From Hymenobacter ruricola (GTDB taxonomy: Bacteria > Bacteroidota > Bacteroidia > Cytophagales > Hymenobacteraceae), in the NCBI RefSeq assembly GCF_015694525.1, contig NZ_JADQDM010000004.1:1-64000 (forward strand): a DNA stretch of 64,000 nt, written 5' to 3'. The notes below the pieces were generated by a model. That model searched no databases. It was not told where the DNA came from and worked only from the letters and a program-made list of their open reading frames with translations. Both the position numbers and the translations under genes were made by a program. This document shows, one piece after another, positions 24,327 to 33,518 of the stretch (the first letter of the stretch is position 1; each line of letters begins with the position of its first letter).

Positions 24327-26249
24327 TTACTTCGCTATTCGCGTCACCTTGAATTCGGTGCGGCGGTTGCGCTGGTACTCGGCTTCGGTCTTGGCGTTTT
24401 TCACTACCGGGCGGGTTTCGCCGTAGCCTTTGGCCGTGATACGGCTCTTGTCGATGCCTTTGCTCACGATGTACGCCACGGCGGCATCAGCACGCTGCTG
24501 CGAGAGCTTCATGTTGTAAGCGTCCTTGCCGCGCGAGTCGGTGTGCGAGCTCAGCTCGATGGAGATTTTGGGGTTGTCCACCAGCGTCTGCACCAGAGTG
24601 TCGAGGCGAATAGCAGCATCCGGACGGATGTTGTACTTGTTGTAATCGTAGAAAATGTCCTTAACCTCGATGGCTTTGGCCAGGATGATTTTGTTCAGCG
24701 TCAGGGTTACCGGCAGCTGAATGTCGTTCGTGAGGTTGGGCAGGGCGTCCTGGCTGGGCTTGCGGCCCACGGTGCTCAAGGTGGTGCGGGCGGTGAAGTC
24801 ACCGGCGCGCTCGGCGCGGAAGGAGTAGTTGCTCACCGAGTCCAGCTTCACGCTGAATTTACCGGCGGCGTCGCTGGTCACGGTCTGCGGCTGGCCGTTG
24901 GGGCCGAGAACCGTCACGGTAGCGCCGGCCACGGGCAGGGTGGTGTTGGCTTTGTCGTCGCGCTCCAGCACGGTGCCGTCGGCGTAGAAAGTAACCAGCT
25001 TGAGCGGCTTCTTCTTGTACATGTACTCGTCGTCGGAGCCTTTGCCACCGGCGCGGTTCGAGCTGAATAAGCCCATCTCGTTGGTCATCGGCACGGGCGC
25101 GAAGTCATCGGCGGTGCTGTTCACGTCGGCGCCCAGGTTCATGGCCTGGCCGTTTTTCACCATAAACAAGTCGAGCTTGCCCAGGCCGGCGCGTCCATCC
25201 GAAGCGAAGTACAGCGTGCCATCCGGCGCCACGCCGGGGAAGTTCTCGTTGCCGGCGGTGTTGATGCTTTCGCCCAGGTTTTCGGCGGGCGAGAAGCGGC
25301 CGTTCGGGCCGAGGGTGGCTTTGTAGAGGTCGTTGCCGCCTTGGCCGCCTTTGCGGCTGGAGGCGAAGTAAAGCGTGGTGCCGTCGGGGGCGAAGGCCGG
25401 CGAGAAGTCATCGGCCGAGCGGTCGTTGATGTTGGCGAGCACGGGCTCGCTCCACACGCCGGCTTTGTTGTAGGAAATCCAGAGGTCGACGCTCAGGTAG
25501 CCTTTCTTGCTGCCGTCGTTCGAGCGCGCAAACACCACCGTCTTGCCGTCGGGGGTGTAGGTGGCGCTGGCCTCGTGCTTGTTTTCGGTGTTGAAGGGAC
25601 CTTCCAGCTTGCGCACGCTGCCACCGGTCATGGTCGCGGCGTTGTCGAACTTGATGGCGTAGAGGTCCTGGAAGTTCTCGCCGTTGCCGAGGTACTTCTT
25701 GCCCTCGCGGCCGGAGGTGAACACGAAGTCCCCGCCCTGGCCCATCATCGTGCCGCCAAAATCGGAGCCCGCCGAGTTGAGGGCGTCCACCGGCATCACG
25801 TCATACTTATTTTTCATGCCAGCCACCTCTTTGCTGGCGCTGGCGTTTTTGGCTTCGGCTTCGGCGCGGGCGGCCAGGGTGCGGTTGCCGCCGCTGCTGG
25901 CGTAGGTGCTGAACTGAGCCGCGGCTTCGTCGTACTTGCCGTTGGCCTTCAGGGCCTCGGCGTAGCGGAAGCCGGCGTCGGCGTTTTTCACCCCACCGTC
26001 CAGGGCCGCCTTGTAGAAGGGCTCGGCCATCTCCACCCGGTTCGAGAGGCGGTAGGCCTCGCCGATGCGAAAGTTCGAAATGGCCGCGTTTTTACCTTTG
26101 GCCACGTCGGCCTGGTAGAGCGGTATCGCCAGTTCGTACTGGCCGCGGGCAAACGACTTGTCGCCTTTGCTCATGGCGCCGCCGCCGGCACAGCCGTTTA
26201 GCAGCGCCGTAGAACCAGCCGCGACGCAGATTAATACTAGTTTCCTCAT
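24327..26249 (-). CDS. PorE-like T9SS lipoprotein: TPR, beta-propeller, CRD and OmpA-C domains
   Basis: The protein has 640 residues from the ATG at 26249. A lipoprotein signal (MRKLVLICVAAGSTALLNGC) places Cys at residue 20. TPR-like helices follow (about 28-130, GDKSFARGQYELAIPLYQ), then PD40/WD40 propeller units (about 150-400, FSPAFAPDGTTLYFASSRKG, FPGVAPDGTLYFASDGRAGL), a carboxypeptidase-regulatory-like domain (about 430-490, VAGATVTVLGPNGQ) and an OmpA C-terminal peptidoglycan-binding domain (about 530-638, LSSHTDSRGKDAYNMKLSQQ, with the binding Asp and Arg). This order is that of PorE, the outer-membrane lipoprotein that ties the T9SS machinery to peptidoglycan. Similar OmpA proteins of unrelated role occur in Bacteroidota, so the PorE assignment is likely but not certain. 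Nearby T9SS clients make it fitting. Confidence 0.82.
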   Translation of the reverse strand: MRKLVLICVAAGSTALLNGCAGGGAMSKGDKSFARGQYELAIPLYQADVAKGKNAAISNFRIGEAYRLSNRVEMAEPFYKAALDGGVKNADAGFRYAEALKANGKYDEAAAQFSTYASSGGNRTLAARAEAEAKNASASKEVAGMKNKYDVMPVDALNSAGSDFGGTMMGQGGDFVFTSGREGKKYLGNGENFQDLYAIKFDNAATMTGGSVRKLEGPFNTENKHEASATYTPDGKTVVFARSNDGSKKGYLSVDLWISYNKAGVWSEPVLANINDRSADDFSPAFAPDGTTLYFASSRKGGQGGNDLYKATLGPNGRFSPAENLGESINTAGNENFPGVAPDGTLYFASDGRAGLGKLDLFMVKNGQAMNLGADVNSTADDFAPVPMTNEMGLFSSNRAGGKGSDDEYMYKKKPLKLVTFYADGTVLERDDKANTTLPVAGATVTVLGPNGQPQTVTSDAAGKFSVKLDSVSNYSFRAERAGDFTARTTLSTVGRKPSQDALPNLTNDIQLPVTLTLNKIILAKAIEVKDIFYDYNKYNIRPDAAIRLDTLVQTLVDNPKISIELSSHTDSRGKDAYNMKLSQQRADAAVAYIVSKGIDKSRITAKGYGETRPVVKNAKTEAEYQRNRRTEFKVTRIAK

Positions 26250-26345
26250 AGGTGGTGTGGTGGAGGGGTGGTGAGGGAGAAGGAGCCGGAAGATTTCCCG
26301 ACTAGGCATTTTTGGGTTAGCAATAATACTACGTTTAGGTAGGAT

Positions 26346-26858
26346 TCACGCAAGGCGCTGGTTTTTTTCTTCCTGGCCAAAGTACCGCGCCAGCCAGGTT
26401 TGGGCCGCCGGCCGGGGCCAGTTCGTGTCCAGCTCCGCTTTTGTGGCCACCGTGTTATCGAAATAAAACGTGTCGGGCGCTACGGTGCCGGCGGCCACGG
26501 CGGCTTTTATCTCGTTGTGCTTCAATAAGTAAATATCGCCGTCCTGCATAAAGGCCAGCCACGACTTGTCGAGCAGCTCCACGCCGAGCACGTCTTCGAG
26601 CTGGGCCACGAAGCGCACCGAGGCATCGATGGAACAACCGCTGGCCCCGGCCACGCCTTCGTCCAGCCCAATCACCAAAAATTGCTGATGCAGCACTTCG
26701 GCCGAGGCCAACAGGCTGCGGCCGTGGCTGGTCCACTCTTCGGAGAAGCGCGCCAGATGGGGCAAAATCGAAACCGTTTCGGGCCCGGAAAACGGCCGGC
26801 TGGCTTGGTAAATCCATACCCGGGCCGTGGGCGGAAGCTGGTCAAAGGCTACGTACAT
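26346..26858 (-). CDS. Small conserved Bacteroidota protein (often mislabelled ABC transporter ATPase)
   Basis: The protein has 170 residues from the ATG at 26858 (MYVAFDQLPPTARVWIYQAS). The open frame continues 29 codons upstream, but those lie in an inverted repeat and are not conserved-looking. Features seen: SEEWTSHGRSLLASAEVLHQ, GASGCSIDASVRFVAQLE with a Cys, and AQTWLARYFG near the end. This is a Bacteroidota family commonly labelled as an ABC transporter ATPase; there is no Walker A or B motif, so that label is not supported. Cytosolic and of unknown function. It is downstream of the Fe-S gene pair on the same strand. Confidence 0.8.
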   Translation of the reverse strand: MYVAFDQLPPTARVWIYQASRPFSGPETVSILPHLARFSEEWTSHGRSLLASAEVLHQQFLVIGLDEGVAGASGCSIDASVRFVAQLEDVLGVELLDKSWLAFMQDGDIYLLKHNEIKAAVAAGTVAPDTFYFDNTVATKAELDTNWPRPAAQTWLARYFGQEEKNQRLA

Positions 26859-26862
26859 ATAT

Positions 26863-27058
26863 GGTCTGAACCGCGGATTTATCGGATTGAACGAATCAGT
26901 CGGATTTCGTGGGCGCCAGGGGGGAGCAATCAGTGTCGATATCAATGCTGATATGAGCCTTTTGCATCCTCAAATGTGAGGCTTTGCCGCGATGATACAA
27001 ACATCGGCCACAAAATCCGACCAATCCGTTCAATCCGATAAATCCGCGGTTCAGACTC
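26863..27058. repeat. MITE-like inverted repeat between two genes
   Basis: A left arm (26863-26911) and a right arm (27009-27058) are inverted copies of about 49 bp with few mismatches, both including CCGCGGATTTATCGGATTGA. The 97-bp centre contains no gene. The left arm begins 5 bp before an ATG and the right arm covers the stop codon of the Fe-S gene. Confidence 0.85.
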
Positions 27059-27962
27059 AGGCGTTGATGCCCTCGGCCGAAGCCACCAGCTCGGCCAGGT
27101 CGAACACCTGCACGGCGTTTTCCTGCTCCTTGTTTTTCACGCCGTCGCTCATCATGGTCATGCAGAAGGGGCACGACACCGCGATGATGCTGCCCTGCAG
27201 GCTGTGCTGGCTGGGGGCGTCGGTTTCGGTTTCCACACCGCCCAGGTTTTGCAGGGCCGCGGCCGCGCCGCTGAGGGTGGCCAGGGCTTCCTCGGTGCGC
27301 TCGATGTTGATGTCTTTCTTGCCGGGCTCGGGCTCTTTCCACATCTGAGCACCGCCGGCGCCGCAGCACAGGCCGTTGGCGCGGCTGCGCTTCATCTCCA
27401 CCAGGTCGGCGTCCAGCGCAGCCAGCACTTCGCGCGGGGCTTCGTAGATGTTGTTGGCGCGGCCCAGGTAGCAGGAGTCGTGGAAGGTGATGCGGCGGCC
27501 CTTGAAGCTTTCGCCGCCCGTCACGCCTACCTTGCCTTCGTTGATGAGCTGCTGCAGGTAGGTGCTGTGGTGAATGACTTCGTAGTCGCCGCCCAGCGCC
27601 GGGTACTCGTTTTTGATGGTGTTGAAGCAGTGCGGGCAGGCCGTCACGATTTTCTTGATGCCGTAGCCGTTCATCGTCGTGATGTTCTGCATGGCCTGCA
27701 TCTGAAACAGGAACTCGTTGCCGGCGCGCTTGGCGGGGTCGCCGGTGCAGCTTTCTTCCAGGCCCAACACGGCGTACTTCACGCCCACGTGGTCGAGGAT
27801 GCGCACAAAGGCGCGGGTCACGCGCTTGTACCGGTCATCGAATGCGCCGGCGCAGCCCACCCAGAACAGGATTTCGGGCGACTCGTTGCGGGCAGCCAAA
27901 TCGGCCATGACGGGAACAGTGATTTGGCGCTTTTCGCCGGCAGCGGGAGTGGTTGGAGACAT
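27057..27962 (-). CDS. (Fe-S)-binding protein with CCG domains (HdrB/GlcF-like)
   Basis: The protein has 301 residues from the ATG at 27962. Two Cys-rich CCG-type halves are seen: FWVGCAGAFDD with CTGD and ACPHCFN (residues about 45-130), and DSCYLGR with GLCCGAGG (about 180-230), plus SCPFCMTMM near 275. Such domains bind a Fe-S cluster and carry electrons in heterodisulfide-reductase or glycolate-oxidase-type complexes. It is probably the partner of the membrane Fe-S protein encoded next to it (28098-29498), which precedes it on the same strand by 135 bp; a palindromic element lies in the gap. The electron donor and acceptor are not known. In aerobic Bacteroidota such pairs are usually annotated only as electron-transfer proteins. 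Confidence 0.88.
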   Translation of the reverse strand: MSPTTPAAGEKRQITVPVMADLAARNESPEILFWVGCAGAFDDRYKRVTRAFVRILDHVGVKYAVLGLEESCTGDPAKRAGNEFLFQMQAMQNITTMNGYGIKKIVTACPHCFNTIKNEYPALGGDYEVIHHSTYLQQLINEGKVGVTGGESFKGRRITFHDSCYLGRANNIYEAPREVLAALDADLVEMKRSRANGLCCGAGGAQMWKEPEPGKKDINIERTEEALATLSGAAAALQNLGGVETETDAPSQHSLQGSIIAVSCPFCMTMMSDGVKNKEQENAVQVFDLAELVASAEGINA

Positions 27963-27986
27963 GGATGGAGGAATGGACAACACGAT

Positions 27987-28091
27987 TGTCATCCTGAGCG
28001 CAGCGAAGGACCTTATCACGTCCGCGCCGCTGTGAGTGGTTAATCCAGACGAAAGCAGCGGTGATAAGGTGCTTCCTTCGTCAGCATGACA
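27987..28091. repeat. Palindromic repeat of the GTCATGCTGAGC family, diverged copy
   Basis: TGTCATCCTGAGCGCAGCGA begins a left arm (27987-28019) that pairs with a right arm (28061-28091) ending GTCAGCATGACA. Several mismatches make this an older copy than those at 45468 and 48226. It sits between the two Fe-S genes. Confidence 0.75.
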
Positions 28092-28097
28092 GACGAT

Positions 28098-29498
28098 TTA
28101 TGCGACGGTAACCGCCGGCTTCTCGGCCGCAAACAAGTCATCGGCCCAGTTGAACCGGTCGGAAGGCGAGAAGGCCCACGGCGCGCCGTTGTTTTCAATG
28201 TTGGAGAACATGACATTGAGCGAGTTCGGCGCGGCCGATTCTTCCAGCACCAGGAAGCGGCGCATCTCAATAATGCTTTCCAGCGGGTTGATGTTCACGG
28301 GGCAGCTTTCCACGCAGGCGTTGCAGGTGGTGCAGGCCCAGAGCTCCTCGGGCGTCACCTTGCCGCGCAGCAGCGTGGCTTCCATCAGGTCGGTCACGGG
28401 CTCGTGCTTGGCTTCGGGGCCGTACTGGTTGGGGCGGAAAATGAGCGGCGACTCGTATTTCTCCTCCATCCGGTCGCGCGTGTCCATGATGATTTTGCGC
28501 GGCGATAGCAGCTTGCCTGTCAGGTTGGCGGGACACACCGAGGTGCAGCGGCCACACTCCGTGCAGGAGTAGGCGTTCATCAGGTTGGTCCAGGGCAGGT
28601 CTTCCACGTCCTTGGCGCCGAAGCTGGTGGGCGCCAGGGTCGAGCCGTCGGGCGCGGTGGGGGCGGGCGGCACCACGTAGCTGGGGTCCATCATGGCCTT
28701 CACCTCGTGGGTGATGCTTTCCACGTTCGAGAACTGGCCCTGCGGCACTAGGCGCGAGTACCACACGTTCGGAAACGAGATGATGATGTGAAAGTGCTTG
28801 GAGCTGGGCAGGTAGTTGAGAAAGATGAAGATGCCCGTGATGTGGGCCCACCAGCCAATGCGCTCCAGCACGTGCAGCGTGCCCGCATCGGACGGGAGCA
28901 GGCCCACCAGCAGGCTGCTGACGGGGAAGGTGCCGGGCATTTCCTCGCCCAGCATCTGGTGCATTTTGAGGTCGGCGGTGTTCATGAAGAACAAGGCCAC
29001 CATCAGAATGACTTCGATGTAGAGAATGACGTTGGCATCGAGCTTGGGCCAGGCGCGCAGCTCCACGCCGGTGAAGCGCTTCACGGGGTTGGTGCGGTTG
29101 CGGCGCCACCAGAAGGCGGCCACGGCGATGATTACCAGCGCGGCCAGGATTTCGTTGGTGGCCATCAGCACGTCGTAGACCGGGCCGAGGAACTTGAGCG
29201 AGCGGTGAAAGCCGAAGATGTTGCCAAACAAACCGTCGATGACGATTTCAATCACCTCGATGTTAATCACCAGAAAGCCCACGTACACCACCAGGTGCAG
29301 CAGGGCAGGGGTGAGGCGCTTGAACATTTTCTGCTGCCCGAAGGCCACCAGCAGCGTTTTGCGGAACCGCTCGGCGGGGTGGCCGCTCATGTCGCGCTCG
29401 CGCCCGACGTGGATATTGGCCCAGATTTTTCGCACTTGCCAGGCAAACAAGCCGAAGGCGGCCACCAGCAGCAGCAGGAAGAGGATGGATTGCAACAT
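28098..29498 (-). CDS. Membrane 4Fe-4S dicluster protein (electron transfer)
   Basis: The protein has 466 residues from the ATG at 29498. The N-terminal half holds about five to six membrane helices (about 3-22, 68-92, 108-130, 165-182, 225-250) as in NarI/HdrE-like cytochrome-type subunits. The cytosolic half carries two 4Fe-4S motifs, CTECGRCTSVCP near 327 and CTTCNACVESCP near 405. Together with the CCG protein downstream this forms a membrane electron-transfer module that probably passes electrons between quinone and a soluble partner. The open frame continues upstream across the tRNA-Phe gene; that extension is rejected. His residues in helices that could bind haem are present but cannot be assigned. 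Confidence 0.88.
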   Translation of the reverse strand: MLQSILFLLLLVAAFGLFAWQVRKIWANIHVGRERDMSGHPAERFRKTLLVAFGQQKMFKRLTPALLHLVVYVGFLVINIEVIEIVIDGLFGNIFGFHRSLKFLGPVYDVLMATNEILAALVIIAVAAFWWRRNRTNPVKRFTGVELRAWPKLDANVILYIEVILMVALFFMNTADLKMHQMLGEEMPGTFPVSSLLVGLLPSDAGTLHVLERIGWWAHITGIFIFLNYLPSSKHFHIIISFPNVWYSRLVPQGQFSNVESITHEVKAMMDPSYVVPPAPTAPDGSTLAPTSFGAKDVEDLPWTNLMNAYSCTECGRCTSVCPANLTGKLLSPRKIIMDTRDRMEEKYESPLIFRPNQYGPEAKHEPVTDLMEATLLRGKVTPEELWACTTCNACVESCPVNINPLESIIEMRRFLVLEESAAPNSLNVMFSNIENNGAPWAFSPSDRFNWADDLFAAEKPAVTVA

Positions 29499-29601
29499 GC
29501 GGTAAAGGTAAGGAGGTGGGAACGTTTGCGGCCGCAAGATAGTCGGCATGCCGAGCACTTTTCGATGGATTGCTGGAAGCTCAATACTTTTTTTACTCAA
29601 T

Positions 29602-29634
29602 TTCTTGCGCCATTGTTTTGGTTTCGTACCTTTG
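29602..29634 (+). promoter_or_regulatory. Promoter of tRNA-Phe
   Basis: TTG at 29605-29607, a 19-bp gap and TACCTTTG at 29627-29634 match the Bacteroidota promoter consensus. The tRNA begins 35 bp downstream. Confidence 0.8.
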
Positions 29635-29668
29635 CGGTCCCCAAAGCGGCTTGCTGCGGCGGGGAAAC

Positions 29669-29741
<73 letters not shown>

Positions 29742-29743
29742 CA

Positions 29744-29780
29744 AAAAAGGCCCTCAGCATATTGCTAAGGGCCTTTTTTA
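29744..29780 (+). terminator. Terminator of tRNA-Phe
   Basis: AAAGGCCCT(C)AGCA, a short loop, TGCTAAGGGCCTTTTTTA form a strong hairpin with T-run directly after the tRNA. Confidence 0.9.
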
Positions 29781-29980
29781 TTTGCTATGAAAGGGCTCAA
29801 GGCAGGCTTGCAATCAGTCCTGCTAATAGTTCGGATTTGGCGTTCGGGCGGCCCAGTAGCGCACCTCATGCACCAAAACTGCCGCGGGTGCGGCCAAGGT
29901 AGCCGCGAATAGGAAAAATAGGAAAAATTTGATATGTTGCCGAGGCTTATTCAGCTTGCTCGTTTTCTACCGCGCCTGCC

Positions 29981-31621
29981 ATGAAACCCAGCCAAGGAAA
30001 ACAGAATCGCGCCGAAGTCAACGGCGCCGTTACGCAGATTTACAGCCTGAAGCCACTTGCGGTACCGGAGCTGGTAGGGGCGACCAATGGCCAATTGCCG
30101 GTGGTGGCGCTGGTGCTGTGCCACGGCATGGGGCAGCAGGTGCGGCACGAAACCCTGGCCGAAGCGGCGAACAACCTGCACCACAGCCGCGCCGAAAAAG
30201 CGGTGGTGCGGTACGTGCAGTTCGCCGACCCCGACCGACCCGGCAAAGGCGACCCGCTTCTGCCACGCGCCGAGATAGAAGTGGAAGTGCCTAGCAGAGA
30301 AGGCCAGCCCGCGGCGCGCCAATTCGTGCACGTGTACGAAGTGTACTGGGCCCCGCTCACGGAGGGAATGATTGGCCTCACGGACGTGGTGCGGTTTCTG
30401 ACCTCGGCGGGGGTGCAGGGACTGCGCTATGCCCGAAATCAGTTTCCGCGCTGGCTTTTCGGCAAAGAAGAAAGCCTCGACGTGAAGCCCAACACCTTTT
30501 GGCAATTGGCCGGGCTGCTGGCGCTGGTGCTTTCTCTGGTGCTCATTAATACCGTAATGACACTGGTGCTGGGCGAGAATTTATTCGGCACCAATGCCAG
30601 CCGCACGGCCCCGCCCGAGCTGATAAACCGGCTAACGACCTGCCTCACCGTGCTGCTGGTGGCGGGGGGATTCGTGTACCTGAGCATCCGGCGTTGCAAC
30701 AAACAGCAACGCAAGCCCACGCAACAGCCCGGGGCCGTGCGGTGGGCATGGGTTTTCCTTGGCCTCCTGTGCCTGTTGCTAGTGGCTTCGGCTGGGTTTA
30801 TGGGCTGGAGCTACGTGGCGCTGCACCGCGCCGCGGCCCAGCCGGACACGCACGAGCCGTGGCTGAGCGGGCGTTCGGTGTGGGTGGTGCTGGTGTGGGC
30901 GGCAGCCGTAACAGTAAGCTGGTGGTGCCGGGGCTTTTTGGTGCAATACCTGGGCGACGTGGCCATCTACACCGATGCCTATAAGGTGGATAAATACTAC
31001 ACCATCCGAACCCGCATTCGGCGGCTGGCCCAGCGCACGGTAGAAGCGGTGTATGGCGCCCGAGTTGAGGGCGCGGCTGGGCCTTTCTACTACCAGCGCG
31101 TGGTGATGGCTGCCCATTCGCTGGGCTCGCTGGTGGCTTATGACGCCCTGAATGCTATACTCCTGGCCGATGAGGCAGCGGGCGGCGGCTTGCGTGTGCC
31201 GGCACGCACCGGGGCGTTGGTTACTTATGGCTCGCCGCTCGATAAAACAACGTTTCTGTTTCATGCCAAAAGCCAGAAAACGGCCATCTACACGGCGCTG
31301 GACTCTTCGCGCCAGCCGCTGGTGTGGGACGCCGCCGCGCGCCGCGCCGTGCAGTGGGTGAACCTGCATTCGACGGCCGATATCATCAGCGGCGCGCTCG
31401 ACTATTTCGATTCGCCTGCTTCCCGTGCCGCCGGCACGCCGCCCGTGCTGAACTGCCCCGACCCGGACGCCTTCACGCCCGTGTATGCTCACACCCAGTA
31501 CTGGAACGGCTGGGTGCTTTCCAAGGCGTTGCGGTTGGCCCTGAGCGGGCACACCATTAGCGTCGGGGACCTCGCCCTGCGCGATGCCGAAGCAAACCCA
31601 CTGCCCTCGGCCGGCGCATAG
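29981..31621 (+). CDS. Membrane protein with alpha/beta-hydrolase (lipase-like) domain
   Basis: The protein has 546 residues. An N-terminal stretch has VALVLCHGMGQQV near residue 40, like the oxyanion-loop HG of alpha/beta hydrolases. Four hydrophobic segments lie near 170-195, 212-232, 252-275 and 306-326. After them comes RVVMAAHSLGSLVAYDAL near 370, with a Ser in an (A/G)HSLG nucleophile elbow, and VTYGSPLDK near 410. VNLHSTADIISGALDYF near 465 could supply acid and His residues. The membrane segments split the hydrolase fold, an uncommon arrangement. It is a single gene after tRNA-Phe; no promoter could be assigned. Substrate is unknown; lipid or ester hydrolysis is a guess from the fold. 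Confidence 0.78.
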   Translation: MKPSQGKQNRAEVNGAVTQIYSLKPLAVPELVGATNGQLPVVALVLCHGMGQQVRHETLAEAANNLHHSRAEKAVVRYVQFADPDRPGKGDPLLPRAEIEVEVPSREGQPAARQFVHVYEVYWAPLTEGMIGLTDVVRFLTSAGVQGLRYARNQFPRWLFGKEESLDVKPNTFWQLAGLLALVLSLVLINTVMTLVLGENLFGTNASRTAPPELINRLTTCLTVLLVAGGFVYLSIRRCNKQQRKPTQQPGAVRWAWVFLGLLCLLLVASAGFMGWSYVALHRAAAQPDTHEPWLSGRSVWVVLVWAAAVTVSWWCRGFLVQYLGDVAIYTDAYKVDKYYTIRTRIRRLAQRTVEAVYGARVEGAAGPFYYQRVVMAAHSLGSLVAYDALNAILLADEAAGGGLRVPARTGALVTYGSPLDKTTFLFHAKSQKTAIYTALDSSRQPLVWDAAARRAVQWVNLHSTADIISGALDYFDSPASRAAGTPPVLNCPDPDAFTPVYAHTQYWNGWVLSKALRLALSGHTISVGDLALRDAEANPLPSAGA

Positions 31622-31771
31622 CCAGGTCCTAGCCGGCCAGCACAGCTCGCGACGTGGCAGGTGCGCTGGCTTGGGGCTTTGAAACTGGGCGAGGCAGAAA
31701 GATTAAGTGGTGCACAGCCCTGCTGCCGTTTGGCGCACGAGGCGCTGCAAAATTTCGACTTAGAGCAGAGG

Positions 31772-33439
31772 TTACTCTACCACCACCCGGGCCGTGTACT
31801 GCCGGCCCAACGTGTCGGTGGCGCGCAGCGTGTAGAGGCCCGGGGCTAAGCCCAGCACCGGCACCTCGGCCGCGGCGGAAACGGTGGTTTCACGCGCCAC
31901 GCGGCCTTGGGCGTCCAGCAGTAGCACGCGGGTTCCCACGGGCAGGCTGGGCAGGTGTACCAAATTGGTGGCGGGGTTGGGGTAAAAGCGCAGCGGAGAA
32001 AGGCTGGCAGCGGCCCGCACCGATAGCACCGTGCTTAGGCGAGCCGCAAAGGTTTCGTAACCATTGCCGACGTTGAGGGCGTAAGCACCAAGGGCAACAT
32101 TGCCCGTCGCGCCGCCCAGCAAGTACAGGTTGCCGCCGGCATCGAGGCCAATGTAGCGGCCGCTAGAACTGCCGCTGCCCTGCGCCTGCTGCGCCCACCG
32201 CACCTGTCCCTGCGGCGAAAACGCCACCACCGAAACAGTGGGCAGGTTGCCGTTGGCGGTGTTGGTGAGCGTGAAAGACCCATAGGCGGCTTGGTTTGTG
32301 AAACCGCCCGTGAGGTAGGCATTACCGGCCGCGTCCACGGCCAGGCCCACCGCCGAGTCGGTGCCGGAAGTGCCGGTGCCTACCTGGGCCCAGAGCGCCA
32401 CGCCGGCCGGTGAGTACTTGGCTAGGTAAGCGTGGAGGTTGCCCGACGAGGTAATAGCAATGCTGCCAAAGCTGAGAGGCCGGTTGTAGTCGCCGCTGAC
32501 GTAGAGATTGCCGGCCCCGTCCACCGCGGCCTCGCTCAGCCAGTCGTCGCCGATGCCGCCATACTGTTGCGCCCATTGTGGCGTGCCCTGGGCAGAAATC
32601 CGGATGATGAGGTCATCGAAGAAGCCGCTACTGGCGTAGGCAGTGCTGCCCACGGCCAGAGGCGCGGAAAAAGAAACCAACAGGTACGTGTCGCCGGCGG
32701 GGCCGGTGGCCAGTTGGGGGCGACGGAAGCCATTGCCCTGTGCGGAGGTATAGCGGCAGGCGGGCTGCAGCCATTGCTCGGCCCCCGTGGCCCCCGAAAG
32801 CTGGGCTACGTAGACGCCCATGTCGGGCGAAAAGGGCAGCGACGCCGACCCCACCGTCATCACGCCCTGATAATTGCCCGTGAGGTATACCTGCCCGGCG
32901 GCATCCACGCTAACGCTGGTGGCCGGATTGGGGGCCAGCCCCGTCGAATAGCACGCCTTAACCCAAAGGGCGGTGCCTTGGGGGGAATAGCGCGCCACAA
33001 ATCCCTGCGTGGAAAAGGCAGAGCCGGTGCTCAGCACCACGCCGCCAAAATCGACGCTGCCGGAGAATTCTCCGGCCACGTAGGCATTGCCCGCAGCATC
33101 TACCGCAACGTCAATGGCATCCTCATAGGCGGAGCCACCAATTTGGCGCACCCAGGCCAAAGTACCCGTCGGCGTGTACTTCGCCAAAAAAGCGTCGTAG
33201 TTGCCCCGGCTCACGAGCGGCACGCCATCCACGACGGTGGAGCCAGTAAAGCGGCCAACTTCGTAAAAGTTGCCGGCGGCATCTACGGCCCCTTCGGCGA
33301 GGAACTGAGTACCGGCGCCCAGGGCACGGGCACCGGCCCAGTTGGGCGCCGTTTGGGCCCCGGCGCGCCCGCTGACACCCAAGCCGGCCAGCAAAACCAG
33401 CGCGATGAACCGGAAAAAGAAAAAAGTAGAAATCGGCAT
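31772..33439 (-). CDS. SBBP-repeat T9SS type A sorting domain protein
   Basis: The protein has 555 residues. Residues 1-29 are a signal peptide (FFFFRFIALVLLAGLGVSGR, ending AGAQ). Residues about 30-455 hold SBBP/NHL-like beta-propeller repeats of about 55 residues, each with VDAAGN(A/F/L)Y and a W(A/V)xQ core (for example AVDAAGNAYVAGEFSGS, LAWVRQIGG). The last 80 residues are a type A T9SS domain (LRFYPNPATNLVHLP ... APGLYTLRATDTLG). The protein should be exported to the surface or medium. It converges with the hydrolase gene at 31621, and the 150 bp between them hold no hairpin. Confidence 0.88.
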   Translation of the reverse strand: MPISTFFFFRFIALVLLAGLGVSGRAGAQTAPNWAGARALGAGTQFLAEGAVDAAGNFYEVGRFTGSTVVDGVPLVSRGNYDAFLAKYTPTGTLAWVRQIGGSAYEDAIDVAVDAAGNAYVAGEFSGSVDFGGVVLSTGSAFSTQGFVARYSPQGTALWVKACYSTGLAPNPATSVSVDAAGQVYLTGNYQGVMTVGSASLPFSPDMGVYVAQLSGATGAEQWLQPACRYTSAQGNGFRRPQLATGPAGDTYLLVSFSAPLAVGSTAYASSGFFDDLIIRISAQGTPQWAQQYGGIGDDWLSEAAVDGAGNLYVSGDYNRPLSFGSIAITSSGNLHAYLAKYSPAGVALWAQVGTGTSGTDSAVGLAVDAAGNAYLTGGFTNQAAYGSFTLTNTANGNLPTVSVVAFSPQGQVRWAQQAQGSGSSSGRYIGLDAGGNLYLLGGATGNVALGAYALNVGNGYETFAARLSTVLSVRAAASLSPLRFYPNPATNLVHLPSLPVGTRVLLLDAQGRVARETTVSAAAEVPVLGLAPGLYTLRATDTLGRQYTARVVVE

Positions 33440-33518
33440 AGAGAATTAAGAATAAGGAGAAACAGAGGCCCGCCGAACAACCAACAACCCATCTTTTCGA
33501 AGCGACGGTTGCCGAAAG

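Noticed and set aside
26346..26858. ABC transporter ATPase
   Set aside because: The protein lacks Walker A, Walker B and signature motifs, so the common family label is not supported.
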